A stretch of 64,000 nt of DNA from Paragonimus skrjabini miyazakii (Eukaryota; Platyhelminthes; Trematoda; Plagiorchiida; Troglotrematidae): the NCBI GenBank assembly GCA_014338405.1, contig JTDE01000179.1:101272-165271 (forward strand), read 5' to 3'. A program made the position numbers and the translations under genes. The notes under the pieces are model-generated. The model was not told where the DNA came from and made no database searches. It saw only the letters and a list, made by a program, of their open reading frames with translations. This document shows, one piece after another, positions 11,801-21,044 of the stretch (positions within the stretch are counted from its first letter, which is position 1; each line of letters opens with the position of its first letter).

Positions 11801-14800
11801 CGAAGTCCAGCCCGACCGACCGTACGGGACCTGTTCAGCCAATAGGCGTCAACAATAAAAGCTAGTGTCTTCTTACAGTTAGTACTGCGCACGCTAGGTG
11901 TACTAAAGTTGTGACCCAAAAAGATGTTCCGTTTGAAAATTTCTTTATTACCACATCCATTACAACAGATCTGATAATAAAGAACCACAAGCGCAAACAC
12001 TAGTTTACACGGCTCACGTATAGTCAGTCCTGGCAACAGTGCAACGACAAGAGCTTTGGTGGTAGGTCCTGCACGTTCCTAATGGTCACTTCTACCTACC
12101 GGTCTTCCTGCCATTAAGATCTAATCGTTAGTTTCCTCTCGTTTGAATAGTTCTCTGCAACTCACTGAAAGCTACATCAGACCCCTAAAAAAGACTAGAA
12201 GTATTTCATCCCAGTTGCATAATACGCCGTTGAGAGTCGGCAATACATTAAAGTTAGTTGCATTTTTCTCAATTTCTCTCTTGTTTTCTTGGACTACAGA
12301 GTATTGCAATTATAAAAATGGTTTCACCGTGCACGTACTAGAATGTGACTCAACAGCTAAGCAGTAATGTTATGGACGTGATAGCTTTTTGTCACTCTGC
12401 AATCAGTTGGTGTGTTTGATATGGTTGTATCAGATGGGGTTGGACCTTCATGCAACAGTTCTTTGGACCAGAGCCGCATACAAGCCTGACCACCACGTTT
12501 ACCAGTTAGGCTTTCAACGTATGACGTCACTACTGATAAGCCTTGATGTCGTGCGATTGACTGTGTGGAATTCTGGATTTCATACAATACGTCAGCTGTA
12601 ACACCTTAATTGTGGGTCCTATATAAAAATAAATTTCGCAGTACAAATACTAACGTTTTGGAAGGTTAAATATGTTTGAGCTTGACTGATGTTGCCGATT
12701 AACACAAGCTCGCTGGAGAAGTTAATTGAAATGGCCTTGTGTTGAAGCATGCAATCTCAACGTCGCGTTAAATATTGTCAATTGTCTTTGAAAATGTATT
12801 TATAAAACAGTATTTGACCTCGTAGTTTAGCAGGTCAATCGTTTACCGCTTTCGGGCCTAGAGATTCTGTCGTTGGTCTGGGCCCAGTTGAAGCCAGCAC
12901 TTCTGCAGGTGGATCGCTTTTTAACTAGTCGAAGCTAGTCTAAAAATTGTAATCACATAGAGCAACTAGTTACCATTACCTCTATTTTGCTTAATAGCTG
13001 GAGAAGGTAGTATCATTCCAAGGCATTCCACAGAGGATTTTATTGTTTAAAATTTGCCACCTGTTGTTCTATTTGGTCTACCAGCCGGGTACATACCTGA
13101 CACGTTTGATGTCTTCGGTTGGAAAATAACGCTCAACTTGATCAGTTAACATTGTGCACTGGCAAATTATCATATATGAAACCTCAGCCACGTCCGTCTG
13201 TAAGTAAATATCAAGTTCCAAAATCAAGTTGCCAGAAGAAACAATAACTGTCTTGTTAGCACAAGTTGATAATCGCACGATTAGAACTTTTCAGTGGGTT
13301 GAAATTATAAAAGTCATTAAACTTGCTCAGTTGAACTTTCAGTAATAATTAGTAGCAGGGTATGTTGGCTAGTACGTACTGGACACCACACACAACTGAT
13401 CGTAGCTTTCTCATTCACATAGACTATGTAGCCAGTCCCCAAGCGCTTCTTACGAACAACTGTGGCTGAGCGCCTGCATCTGATAGTTCACTCCCATCAA
13501 ATGTGAGGTGAGTGCCGAAATGGTCAGCGTGGATGTCTCAAGAGAACGTTCAAATTCCGAACGCGACAAGAAGATACACTACTAATACGCACTAACACGA
13601 GCAAAACTCAAGTCTACCGCCTCAAGTTGAAGGAATCAGACTGAATTGTCTATAACAGTGCGAAACTGGTGATCATTAGAAAGTAATGTACAGGTTATGT
13701 CACCACCTGCCGATGACCGTTAATCACAAATACATTCATCTCGTTCTAAATTCATTAAGATGCATCCACCTGTATGTATATATATAAAAGGCCTCGAATG
13801 TATGCACTATATATATATATGGGGCATACATTCGAAGCCTTTTTTATAAGAACAGAAAGCAGCAAAAAGTCCTTCAAAAATAACCACTCGCAAGTCAGTC
13901 CATATAATTAGCAATGAAATAGCATCGCATTGTTAAATTTGCCAAGCTAATGTGCAGTGAAGACATCAATTCTGTTGTTCAGGAATATGTGAAACAAAAC
14001 GTCAGAAACGTCCAAAGTACTAAATTCACCTACCAGTGAATGAAACCTTTATGGGTAGGACTTGGCTGCGTTAACTTCTAGATGAGTGGCTTATGGCTCT
14101 GGTATGAACTTAAAGGATGCTAAAGTTGATGGGGGCATTTTTCATCAGCGTAACTAGGTCAAAGTCAAGGCAAGAGAGCAGACGATCTTAAAAACAGCCC
14201 AGATCAGTTGACGAATATAATCGTCCATTTTCACAGTGCACAACAGTTTGTGGTATGCATTCATACAATAGTTCGGATTATTGCAACCAATGCAAGGTAC
14301 ACTGAAACTGGATGAGATATAGAAATTGGAAACACTTGCTAACGCGATGACTGATTTTTTCCCACAATGGCAAATATGTACAGTACATCGCAAATGTAAT
14401 ATGACGCAGATTAGAAAGTTCTCCACTTTCCTTAACCGTTATGAGATAAGAAATGATAAACTGCCAGAACGTGTGTTTACCGTTCTTTCTATTGATTTTC
14501 AATACAAGTAATCTTCCTTTCAGCCACAGTGAATAAGTAGAACTGATTGCAGCGCCCTAGAGTGGGTTGCCACGCTGTACCAAGTGCAATGTGGACAATA
14601 ATCTGGGAGTGAAATAAAATTACTTCTGTTTGAAAAGACAAGTCATAGACAAGAATGCATCAGTTTTTGAGTAGAACAGAAGGCAAAACCATCGAATCCT
14701 CCTAAGATGTAACGTGCTGGCATAACACTGTTGCTTAGAAACTAATAATTTGACACAAAATTAATGTACATGTTTTTTATGCATAACGCTTGACATTTTC

Positions 14801-16834
14801 AGCAAAATAGAACTAATCCTTAGGATTATCTTTAGGTTTACTTCAAATGAAGAAGTACACAGAATTTATTCCTGTCGAGGTCAACAATGGGATGTGGATT
14901 GAGTGTCGGCTGGATTATTATAAATATCGATAGTGTGATGTAACCGTATACAGGAGATAATGAAGTGATTCTCATGAAGGCTATATCATTACCGGGGATT
15001 AACTCTGTTTATGTACAAACATCGGGTTGGGAAATGCGATATGATGATGGTCAGATAAAATGCATGGACGACAGTTTAACCAGTGTTGGTGCTTGTACGT
15101 TTGCCTTGTGTGAATGAGAGGCTTGGAGACATATGAGGACGTTTTAGTCGGGTTCAATGGGCTCAGGCTTTGTTGGGACAAAAGCAGTTTATATGACGTA
15201 AGTCGTTTACGAACAACAGGAGGAGGTTGAACTTGGGTAAGGTCACTTACATTGTTGAAAAATGTCTTAGCAAGCTTTGAAAAGCAGGCGGTACGAGGCA
15301 AGTAGTCTAAAAGACGATATCTACGATTTGTGAGGTGGGTTGTGTTGATTAAATAGCAAACAGTTTCAACTAAGAGTGTTATTATCTACCATTTCTGAAC
15401 CATTCGAGAACATGTTTACAGATTTTGTCAACTAGTCAGTGATTTTCTCACCAAAAGCGATCTGACGACAGAATACATGGGAGTAAACTGCTTTTATGGT
15501 GACAATTCCATTGAGTGACTCTTTAATGGAACAGCATTGCGTTCAACGTTATAGATTGTGCGTAACATTCCTAGACCAAGGAAGAAGTTCTTGTCTTCTT
15601 TTCTTCAACTACAACAAACGTGTTGGCAACACAAGTGAACGGTTTACAACAATAACGCGCATCCGCTAAATCCTTCTGTACAAATTCTACATGATCCATT
15701 TAGAAAAGAAACGGTTAACAAAAATAAGTTCCTGGTTGTAGCGCTCATTTCCAAAATTCAGACCTGATTGTTTATTAGCAATAAATTCCGGCGGGACGCT
15801 ATAAACGCGTAATCAACCTATGAAGCAGTTTTCCCCATGCTAACTTGCAAGGTGTATACAGAATACAAAGTTTGCAAAAATAATTCATTTCATACAATCC
15901 GCTCAGCCACAAACGTATAAAGGTTGGAACAAAGGAACAAACTATTAACTGGTAAACAAAAAATAACTAATAATGCCTCTGCAAAGCCGCTTTATCATGG
16001 TTACGAAAACGTAATCCTTCTGTGTGCATATAACACCACTGAGCCGTGCCAGAAATCTGCATGTTCAAAATGAAAATAATTCTTTTTGTTTTTCGAGCGG
16101 AATGTCGGAGTTTATCAGCAAAGTTACTATAAAATTGTTCACTCATTATAGCGATTTTATGAGACACGCGTATACTAAACTGGGAACCGAATGAAAGGAT
16201 ATTTTGAGCGTATCAAATCGAAGGACCTTCGAAAATGTAGGCTGTTTTGAAACACGTAAGTGCTATTGATTGCTCATCATTTTAACAACTGGCTCAATGC
16301 TAGTCAAAACGTAGCAATCTGTTTGACATACGTCTAGGAGAAGTTTCTAGCTCTCCTATTCGCGATATACTACAAAATTGTTTCCGTATTTAATTTAGAT
16401 CTGATATTGAAATGGGATGTGATGAAAACGTTGGCTGCAATGGATTCCAAAAGAATTGAGTCACTAGACGTACGGTACAGTTGGAATGCACAACGTCGAC
16501 TGACCAATCACTGCGGAAACATTTGACCCAGCCACCTGTACAAACAACTTTTACGAAATATATTTTAAGCTGGGATGGAAATATGTTAGATATAGGTTTC
16601 CACAGTGAAGTTCACTTTGAAATCCGGTAAACGGCGGTCCAATTGTGACAACCGAACAAGCAAAATGTGTATGATTACGTATATAGTATCTCCATAACCG
16701 TAACCATTTAGAATCATCACGGGATGCATATCCAGATGTGGTATCACAAACGCGATAGTACAGTTGATCTATTTCGCAGGTATTCGTAAACGTAGTCCAC
16801 CTGTGATATGAAATCTGTCACTCTGGTTGCCGGG
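2743..16834 (-). CDS. THADA: THADA-like gene (tRNA 2'-O-methylation cofactor), partial, multi-exon
   Basis: This is a divergent homologue of THADA/Trm732 (DUF2428), a cytosolic protein built of HEAT/armadillo-like helices. In yeast and humans it partners Trm7/FTSJ1 to methylate tRNA position 32; animal THADA is also linked to energy metabolism. The call rests on a series of short minus-strand exons with consensus-like splice sites. Their translations match human THADA, as I remember it, in the correct order and often with identical spacing. Exons (5'->3' on the minus strand): 16834-16762, 15306-15251, 12595-12503, 12029-11726, 11010-10832, 10627-10499, 10431-10306, 10231-10132, about 9510-9346, 9084-8989, about 3212-3025, 2811-2743. 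Reading phases agree across the five junctions from 12503 to 10231 and between the last two exons. At least one exon is missing between 16762 and 12595, and the junctions around 9.3-9.0 and 3.2 kb are unresolved. The N-terminal half and the extreme C-terminus are not identified. An ancient degenerate copy is possible, but the clean phases argue for a live gene. Confidence 0.75.
3025..3212 (-). CDS. THADA: THADA-like exon (EVKYLxxLLLSEK segment)
   Basis: The minus frame reads TFKQPLFHIVESMDCRP then CEVKYLRELLLSEKVTVKI, and continues DINDLALGTLRNLAISDRFLSH. It matches SFSQLLESAFPEVRSLTLEALLEK of THADA in pattern: ES, then P/C-E-V-basic, L, LL and EK. The donor is CATCG followed by GTAAGC. The acceptor is probably CCTAAG at 3213. 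An alternative acceptor, GATTGTAG at about 3166, would fit the phase of the upstream exon but lose the FKQ...VES match. The reverse (plus) strand is also open but carries no splice signals. Confidence 0.65.
3640..3850 (+). repeat. dispersed repeat family 3, copy 2 (degenerate)
   Basis: TTTGCGCACTGATAAT, GGCCGTTTCAGTCAG and AAGTAGATTGCGG...ACATGA follow one another in the same order as the equivalents at 7525-7640 in copy 3. The similarity is patchy, and the upstream GCTAATTGG part is missing. Confidence 0.5.
4328..4407 (+). repeat. tRNA-derived SINE head, family 2, best-preserved copy
   Basis: The segment folds partly like a tRNA. A 7-base acceptor-like stem (GGCTTCG with CGAAGTC, one G-U) closes it. 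The T arm is a perfect GCTGG-TTCGAAT-CCAGC. A-box (TAGCTCAGCTGG) and B-box (GGTTCGAATCC) RNA polymerase III promoter motifs are intact. The anticodon side is too long for a working tRNA (about 30 bases between D and T arms). A tail (ATGGATCTCTTCTAAATAG, to about 4480) is shared with the copy at 12.8 kb. It is therefore a SINE head rather than a tRNA gene. Confidence 0.7.
5804..6178 (-). mobile_element. tRNA-like composite SINE, family 1, copy A (minus)
   Basis: Read on the minus strand, the element has a 5' head (6178 down to about 6030), a tRNA-like segment and a 3' body. The tRNA-like segment contains GCGCAGTGGTAAATACGG and a B-box-like GTAGTTCTAGTCTCGG. The body contains GAGCTCTAATGAGAG, CGAGTCTAGTGCTTGTGCTG, GCGACAGCTGCG and a terminal TTCAATCTATATGAAA. 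It is one of the longest copies and supplies most of the family consensus. It lies in the 5.8 kb intron of the THADA-like gene. Confidence 0.75.
6180..6405 (+). mobile_element. tRNA-like composite SINE, family 1, copy B (plus, headless)
   Basis: It faces copy A head-on. It starts inside the tRNA-like part (GGTAAACACGGTTGCCTCATG), runs through the full body and ends with the family 3' end (CTGTACTACTCATCA). It is highly similar to the reverse complement of copy A, so RNA from this region could fold into a long hairpin. The copy lacks its own 5' head. Confidence 0.75.
6406..7399. other. intron sequence, no assigned feature
   Basis: A minus frame at 6551-6823 has a coding-like stretch (CLSGDELVTTWPYLCPSGRC) next to AG and GT dinucleotides. 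I see no THADA match and do not call it an exon. Confidence 0.3.
7400..7720 (+). repeat. dispersed repeat family 3, copy 3
   Basis: This is the partner of the 2.1 kb copy, with GCTAATTGGCTGTGCTGGC and CTGACAGGCAGCG blocks at matching spacing. Parts also match 3640-3850 and 8775-8870. It has no open frame and no visible target duplication. Confidence 0.65.
8775..8870 (+). repeat. dispersed repeat family 3, fragment
   Basis: TTGAACGTTGTTTTCAT followed by GAGGGCCAATTCGCACT corresponds to TTCAACGTTGTTATTTT and AGGGTCAGTTCGCACTC at 7501-7534. It is short and old. Confidence 0.45.
8989..9084 (-). CDS. THADA: THADA-like exon (AVAFICTSLWRSG segment)
   Basis: The acceptor is CATTACAGACAG and the donor is TACAG followed by GTTCGT. 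One base, 31 codons and two bases read MTQLGRVANKQAVAFICTSL then WRSGNNPNAAY. This fits the LTRLAIAAVW...KSGERE stretch of THADA, which precedes the PEVRSL block. The next recognised exon lies about 5.8 kb away, and the intervening intron is filled with repeats. A small unrecognised exon may lie in that interval because the phases do not join directly. Confidence 0.5.
9346..9510 (-). CDS. THADA: THADA-like exon (LAxxxxP...ILILL segment)
   Basis: The minus frame reads SLEVRTNADHLATKDDPLMM then VICFHSILILLQKVYYIP, with about 64% G/C at third positions. LATKDDPLMMVICFHSILILL aligns without gaps to LAKRQNPCLVTRAVYIDILFLL of THADA: LA, P, the aromatic and the final ILxLL coincide. The donor is ACC followed by GTATGA. 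The acceptor is probably CAATAAAG at 9511, but its phase does not meet the upstream exon, so the 5' edge is provisional. The plus strand is also open here and looks deceptively like a fibronectin III strand pair. Confidence 0.63.
10132..10231 (-). CDS. THADA: THADA-like exon (RQMSVLYVLNSPWLWAKHR)
   Basis: The acceptor is AAACTACAG and the donor is TTGAG followed by GTGAGG, a near-consensus site. Two bases, 32 codons and two bases give GRQMSVLYVLNSPWLW then AKHRVVAVLDCQLKKL. Its start phase matches the preceding exon. The amphipathic helical character suits a HEAT-type protein, although residue-level similarity to THADA is weaker here. A plus-strand frame over the same bases is also open but has no comparable splice sites. 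Confidence 0.6.
10306..10431 (-). CDS. THADA: THADA-like exon (HIxxGTL segment)
   Basis: This 126-base exon lies between acceptor GATAGACCAG and donor TTCCG/GTACAG. It reads QQPVGKYPLQSIANYVHYE then AHVAATDFTSHIAKGTLFTT. The spacing from YP to HI equals that from IP to HI in the IPNTIRTLL...NHIHGTLLQ block of THADA, with HI at the same relative position and GTL one residue later. The upstream intron is 67 bases and the downstream one 74. A better-looking upstream acceptor (TTCTATTAG) exists but would break the phase. Confidence 0.7.
10499..10627 (-). CDS. THADA: THADA-like exon (LLRHFNCPDSAHCLLAVLK)
   Basis: The acceptor is TTCAGGCATGCCCAG and the donor is CAAAG followed by GTGCTA. The exon reads EILYLLAIHDDLPVKPEVS then FESELLRHFNCPDSAHCLLAVLK. 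The first helix matches MFLLLLVLERL of THADA. The second aligns without gaps to FVPFIMRCGHSP...: F at position 1, R at 7 and P at 12 coincide, as does the hydrophobic helix after the P. Codon use is more GC-rich than the surroundings. This is one of the two best-supported exons of the gene. Confidence 0.75.
10832..11010 (-). CDS. THADA: THADA-like exon (SYTNLLLRILLQRW, EPNRI)
   Basis: The acceptor is TTTCACAACAG and the donor is ATAC followed by GTAAGA. The exon is 179 bases long. It contains YASNSYTNLLLRILLQRW, then a polar acidic stretch (LTESEHDSDCHEPNRI). This corresponds to the FPSLYPFLLKQLE region of THADA followed by a variable acidic linker before the next helix. It ends in phase 1, matching the following exon across a 204-base intron. 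Confidence 0.55.
11726..12029 (-). CDS. THADA: THADA-like exon (IRxxxxLVFAL segment)
   Basis: One minus frame is open from the acceptor TTGCCAG to the donor ATGAG/GTTCTT: 304 bases, giving 100 codons plus two bases at each end. The phases agree with both neighbours. It begins LTIREPCKLVFALVVLYYQ, matching the WxVRNSSxLLFSALxxRxFG motif of THADA. It ends ETLYLPTLLVNLPSRMFLM. The middle (about 11.85-11.98 kb) is AT-rich and could instead be an intron running from GTTCTT to GGCTGAACAG. In that case a different frame (VPYGRSGWTSDKMRLGNF) would follow and the phase with the next exon would fail. Confidence 0.5.
12503..12595 (-). CDS. THADA: THADA-like exon (EI...GL segment)
   Basis: The acceptor reads GGTGTTACAG and the donor is AACTG followed by GTAAAC. 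The 93-base exon has 30 whole codons, with two bases before them and one after. It reads DVLYEIQNSTQSIARHQGLS then VVTSYVESLT. This lines up with the LEEIKCSDPSSK...RRSAG...IQALL block of THADA: an acidic-I motif, a basic pair and a G followed by a hydrophobic helix. The exon ends in phase 1, which the next exon takes up correctly. Confidence 0.6.
12815..12960 (+). repeat. tRNA-derived SINE family 2, degenerate copy
   Basis: CCTCGTAGTTTAGCAGGT is an eroded A box. It is followed by CTTTCGGGCCTAGAGATTCTG, TCGTTGGTCTGGGCCCAG (eroded T arm) and the family tail (GTGGATCGCTTTTTAACTAG). Every block has a counterpart in order at 4328-4460. It lies in the 2.65 kb intron of the THADA-like gene. Confidence 0.6.
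13075..13268 (-). mobile_element. SINE family 1, 5' head fragment (minus)
   Basis: AAATTATCATATATGAAACCTCAGCC and the downstream TAAGTAAATATCAAGTT...AACTGTCTTG match the 5' head of copies A and H. The tRNA-like part to its left (about 13080-13140) is barely recognisable. Confidence 0.5.
13372..13497 (-). mobile_element. SINE family 1, copy D minus half
   Basis: CACAACTGATCGTAGCTT, CATTCACATAGAC, CCAGTCCCCAAGCG and TTCACTCCCATCA are the 3' body read on the minus strand. The copy breaks off at the equivalent of the TTCACTCTCATTAG block. Confidence 0.6.
13498..13620 (+). mobile_element. SINE family 1, copy D plus half
   Basis: It starts abruptly at the tRNA-like block GTGAGGTGAGTGCC...GGTCAGCGTGGATGTCTCAAG and continues through a B-box-like GTTCAAATTCCG into the body. 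It faces away from the minus half directly beside it. Confidence 0.55.
13785..13846. repeat. imperfect hairpin around a TA microsatellite
   Basis: AAAGGCCTCGAATGTATGC and GCATACATTCGAAGCCTTT form a stem of about 20 bases with one mismatch, around an (AT)n-rich loop. T-rich flanks extend the symmetry. It sits in an intron of the THADA-like gene. It could be a small foldback element; no terminal duplication is obvious. Confidence 0.75.
15251..15306 (-). CDS. THADA: THADA-like exon (FxKL segment)
   Basis: This short exon has excellent splice sites. The acceptor reads CGTCTTTTAG and the donor is AAT followed by GTAAGTGACC. The preferred frame reads YLPRTACFSKLAKTFFNN, which fits the GFVKLTEVLNR-like segment immediately after the RHRGA block in THADA. 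Another open frame reads PPAFQSLLRHFST, so the phase is not certain. It lies upstream of the EI/GL exon, as the family order requires. A linking exon of about 50 bases is still missing between this one and 12595. Confidence 0.48.
16762..16834 (-). CDS. THADA: THADA-like candidate exon (DYxxxxL segment)
   Basis: This 73-base minus-strand candidate follows a pyrimidine-rich acceptor ending CCTACAG. It reads PATRVTDFISQ then VDYVYEYLRNRST, and ends at a GTACTA donor. The D-Y then L-rich segment resembles the stretch just before the conserved RHRGAFE block of THADA. The surrounding 16.77-16.96 kb is clearly more GC-rich than its neighbours. A second minus frame is open across the same bases for 61 codons, so the frame choice rests on weak similarity alone. 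The end phase (0) does not fit the preferred frame of the exon at 15.25 kb, so a missing exon carrying RHRGAFE is expected between them. Confidence 0.38.
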
Positions 16835-16989
16835 CTGTAGGAGGATGGCTAATCTGGCCGGCTGCCGTTTGGTCCGGTGCGACAGTAGATCAACTCGAAT
16901 ACGCTGACGACAACGAATCAGAGGCACGCGGTTGAACCATGATTCGTTTGACATACCACAGTGCTAGGCTCACTACATGCAGTCCTCCT

Positions 16990-19900
16990 GTTTTCAAAGT
17001 GGCCCTGACGAATTAATTAGCGCGCTTTCAAAAGTTAATAAGCCACTGAGAGTGCCAAATCTTGAAATCAGTCTGACTAAACGAATGTGAGCTTTTCTAA
17101 CGAATGCATACAGGCAAGCGCACAAACGTAAACGAGCGTCTAATGAGGCATAGTGCCCTGTCGTTTGCGTTGCCCCGTTGGATGTGGATAAGTCGAAATA
17201 AAAATGGTTATGTCCATTGTTTGCATCCGATTCAGTGTACAGAAGGCGCATACATAAATTACAACTGATCGCGGTACTTCACTGTTGTAGGGTCCTTCGC
17301 AGTGCTCTGAATCCAGAGTACACCTGTCCAGCTGTTACTTGGGTTGGCAATTGCTGTTTATTTCCTGCGGACTAGTAGCTATCAAACATTTCCTGAATGA
17401 TGAGACGTGCAGATGGTAATGGTGTATATATTTTTTGAGTGGTCTGTTGTGAGCCTGCTGACCGCGTACGATAGGCTCAAAGGTCCTCATCTCAAGGAAA
17501 GAAAATGCACTCAAGGTGCGATAGTAGAAGTTAAGCAGCGTTTCTTAAAAAGGGGCCCCAAGCGTAGAAGACAACACTAACGGACTAAAATTGAACAACA
17601 TACCTGGTTGACATTTTACGATATTCTGTCTCTACCTCGAGAGGTTCATTACTCATGGTGGTGTCGTTTATTCAACCGTGAGTTTTCGTCCTCTGGCCAT
17701 CCTGGACATATTGTGTAGCCTGACGGGCACGAAATCTTTATATCTTAACGTCTGTTATGCGCTGGGTGCGCCTCATTTGTACAGCACGCGACTCATTAAA
17801 AACGAACTGTGAGATCAAACAGATCAAACATTGCTCTCCGTAGCCTGAAGGATACTTTCGAAGTTGTGAGTTCACTTAACCTGATGATGAATGTTATTTA
17901 ACGCGTGAAATGAAATATTGACGACTGGTCACATAAAATAATTTGTTTCAAGCTTACCAAAGGTGAAGCGATTCCGACAATTTTTCGAAGTAAACTCGGA
18001 GTAGATGACGCGATAAGTATGAGAATTTGTTCGGTGGAATTCACGAAACCTCACGAGTTTTGCAGAACAACAATCGGATTGAGTCTCATTCAACCATGGG
18101 GACACTTTGAAGATATGTACAAGCCGGTTGCGTTTTCGGCGGCTTGTAAATGCGTATGCATCATTGATAATTATTCATACGTTTTAGTGCTGAACGTCGT
18201 GATGGCTGCAATTAAAGCATAATTTTCTGCTACATCTTCAAAAATGACAATTCAGTCCCTTGTATTGTCTTGGCATCCAACCTTTCTAGTCAATACAATT
18301 TCCGTCAGTCACGTCTAACTAACATAATTGGGTTTCCACATCCATCACGTTGGTGTTGGAGGAGGTGCTTTTGTTTTCGATGTTGGGACAATAAATTCTT
18401 GTAATGCTTCAATCACCACGTAATCCGTATTCCACAACAAATTACTGGCGGTGAATTCATCCGGTGTTCTTCAATAATTTCTTTTGTCTATCCGTAACCC
18501 CTTATTTCGCGTCAAGTCAGAAATGAGAACCGCTCTGGATTATTAGATGAAATACCTAGCTATAATTCCGGCGTAATTCATTGCATCAAACAAAATATTT
18601 CTGACAGTGGAGACTGGAAGTAAATAAAGTAAATGAAGTAGGAAACAAAGACAATCCTACACTAAAGATTGAATACCAGGAGCTGTGGTTGCCGTGGATT
18701 TCAATACGACGTTGTCATTATCTTTGTCTGTTTCTGTTGTATTGTCACCCTTAAGCTAATACAAATTACATGTAGAAGCCTAGGTAGAGTAGGCGCCAGC
18801 AAAACATGTATTATCAAGTCAACAGTTGAAACAGTAAGCGGATTTCATTTGATTAATTGTCATATTCAGGTAAAACGTTCCTCATACATTCGACCAAAAC
18901 TAACAACCACTTTCGTAAGGTGTACAGTAAAATTTCAAGGTATACTTTGGCGTATAAATCCCAGGTAACCACTTTTAACTGGTTGTACAACAAACACCCT
19001 TGCAACTAGACTTTCCATTATATCATTCCGGAGTAAAATCTAATGGGCAAAGTACACAATTTCTGCAAAACGGTTTCAGTTTCGCAACTGTTTCATTTGG
19101 TCAGATGAAACTCCGTCGTTATCAAGGAAAAAATGGAACTGAATGACTACTTGTTTCTCGAGTTAGTCTTTTATGCTTTAGGAGACTGATGCGAATGGTC
19201 ACAATAAGGGTCCAGTCAAATCGACATGAAACTGCAGTGCATCAGTATACGACGTTCGTCAGTGCGTCTAGGTTTAATCACAAATTATTGTTATTAAATT
19301 GAGCAGGTATAGCTTGTCTACAAGATACCCCGTTTCAGCGATTCACTGTCAATTGTACATATGCTCACCGTCAGATAAATTACGGAAACAACTGAACCTA
19401 AGCCTTCAGTTAGGAAAGTATTTCATCCTGTGTGTTTGAACTTGATATAACGTGACCGACAGAACTAGTGACTTGCTTTAAGACTTTGCAGAATGTTAAC
19501 GTACGCCTCGATGGGAAGTTTCTGCTTGTCGAACTGATTAATTGAATCAGGTGCGTCACTCGGCGGAGATAACGGTTAATATGACGAGAATTTGAACGTA
19601 GGAAAGTAATTGTAGAAACTGTTTTATGCAATGCTTGTGACTTTGCCGCAATTTCATCGTCATCAATACTTCCGTAGTTGGTACGTTTTCCAATATTCTT
19701 GAACAAGTTTCCGTTTCATATAAACCACCTCAGCATTTGACTGTGTTGCATGTGTGTTCAGCATATCATTTATGTAGAAATAAAAGCAATTAAGGCAATG
19801 CTAATTTTTTTGAAATGAAGAGTATAGCTGCATAATTTTAACCCCAGAGAGGTGAAAGGTCCGCTGAGACAAGTTAATGCTGCTTGAATATTTCGACTCA

Positions 19901-21040
19901 TCTGAAGTGAAAGGTTCCATCAAAGGTTTCAGTTCGTTTTAAAGAGTTGTAAGCTTCGCGTGAACTCTACTAAGTAATGAAAATCTTTTATTTGATGGAG
20001 ATTTGCGTATGACTCGTTAACAAATCAACACACACAGAAGTTGTTTACGAAAAAATTTATTATCTAGACTGACGGTTTCAGAAGGTTTCAACCTACTTTT
20101 CTCTTGAACTTCTGTCCGGTTAAAAGCAGCGAGTTTGAAAGTCTGCTTGTAGAAAACAGCACAGTATGCTTACGCATGGTTGGCCGTACAACTGCATTGT
20201 ATCATTCTTCGTCACCATGAGTTAAAGCCTCTTTCCGGCAGATTTCAACTCAATCTGCGGAGTATCTGTAGTTGACGACGACTCCACTTATTATTCTTGC
20301 AGCATTCTTTTGTTCCGTCTTTTTACCTAAAGCTATTTACGTTATCCTTCGGTTGTTTTGATTAGCCCCATGAAACTGCTATACGTCCATGTATGCAAAC
20401 AATGTTTGCAGTCCACTTCATTTATCGTGTAACTTGAGTTACAAATTACCATAGTTTTATCGACTTTGAATTTGTTCAGGCTGTTTTCAATGGTACCTAA
20501 TAAAAAAGACATATGTAAGACTGCACGGTAAAAACCACCAAACTTTAAATAAAGATTTCCATGAAATGTACAGGCCATAAAGTTTACAAACCGAATTCTT
20601 GTGACGTACTTCTATCGCAAGCAAATGAGGATTGAGATCATCAAATGGTGAACCACAAATTTAGTAGGCATTTATGAATTACTTTTTACATCAGTCATTA
20701 CTGACTGAACGTCAACAATAGCTAGCTGCAGCATTTGTTCACAGGATGATTTTCGTTTAACTCTTTCCGAAAAGGCACTCTGGAGTTTCGTTTCTGTCAG
20801 TAATGTCAACTTTTGTCAGGATTGCGGGTTGAAATCTGTTTTTTTCATGAGACAACCGTGTTGAGTTTTGATCAGTTGATCTCATATTAAAATCGAATTA
20901 CATCCCAAGCCTCAGTTACATGTTTTTGAATAGTTATCAAGTTACCCGATCAATCCAAGATAGGAGCCAATAGCTGCTGTTTTAACTCAGTTCGGTGACC
21001 GCAGGATTGAATGTTCCGATAAAAAAATCAGAAATTTTCA
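16990..21040. other. no confidently assigned feature
   Basis: Only scattered short open frames are present. A plus-strand frame ends VRCTVKFQGILWRINPR at 18967 between AG and GTAACC (listed separately). A weak echo of repeat family 3 occurs near 20700-20830 (GCTAGCTGCAGCATTTGTTC). The N-terminal exons of the THADA-like gene may lie here or further right. Confidence 0.35.
18919..18963 (+). CDS. possible micro-exon (LWRINP), unidentified
   Basis: TTTCGTAAG precedes and GTAACC follows a 45-base segment coding CTVKFQGILWRINP. The LWRINP motif recurs at 63 kb with mostly synonymous codon changes, which hints at a conserved protein motif. The match is short enough to arise by chance among the many frames here. 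A forkhead-like WRI(D/N)P reading is possible but unsupported by the rest of the domain. Confidence 0.2.
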
Positions 21041-21044
21041 GACT

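Noticed and set aside
19321..19380. GTACATATGCTCACCGTCAG as a SINE family 1 fragment.
   Set aside because: No flanking blocks of the element on either side.
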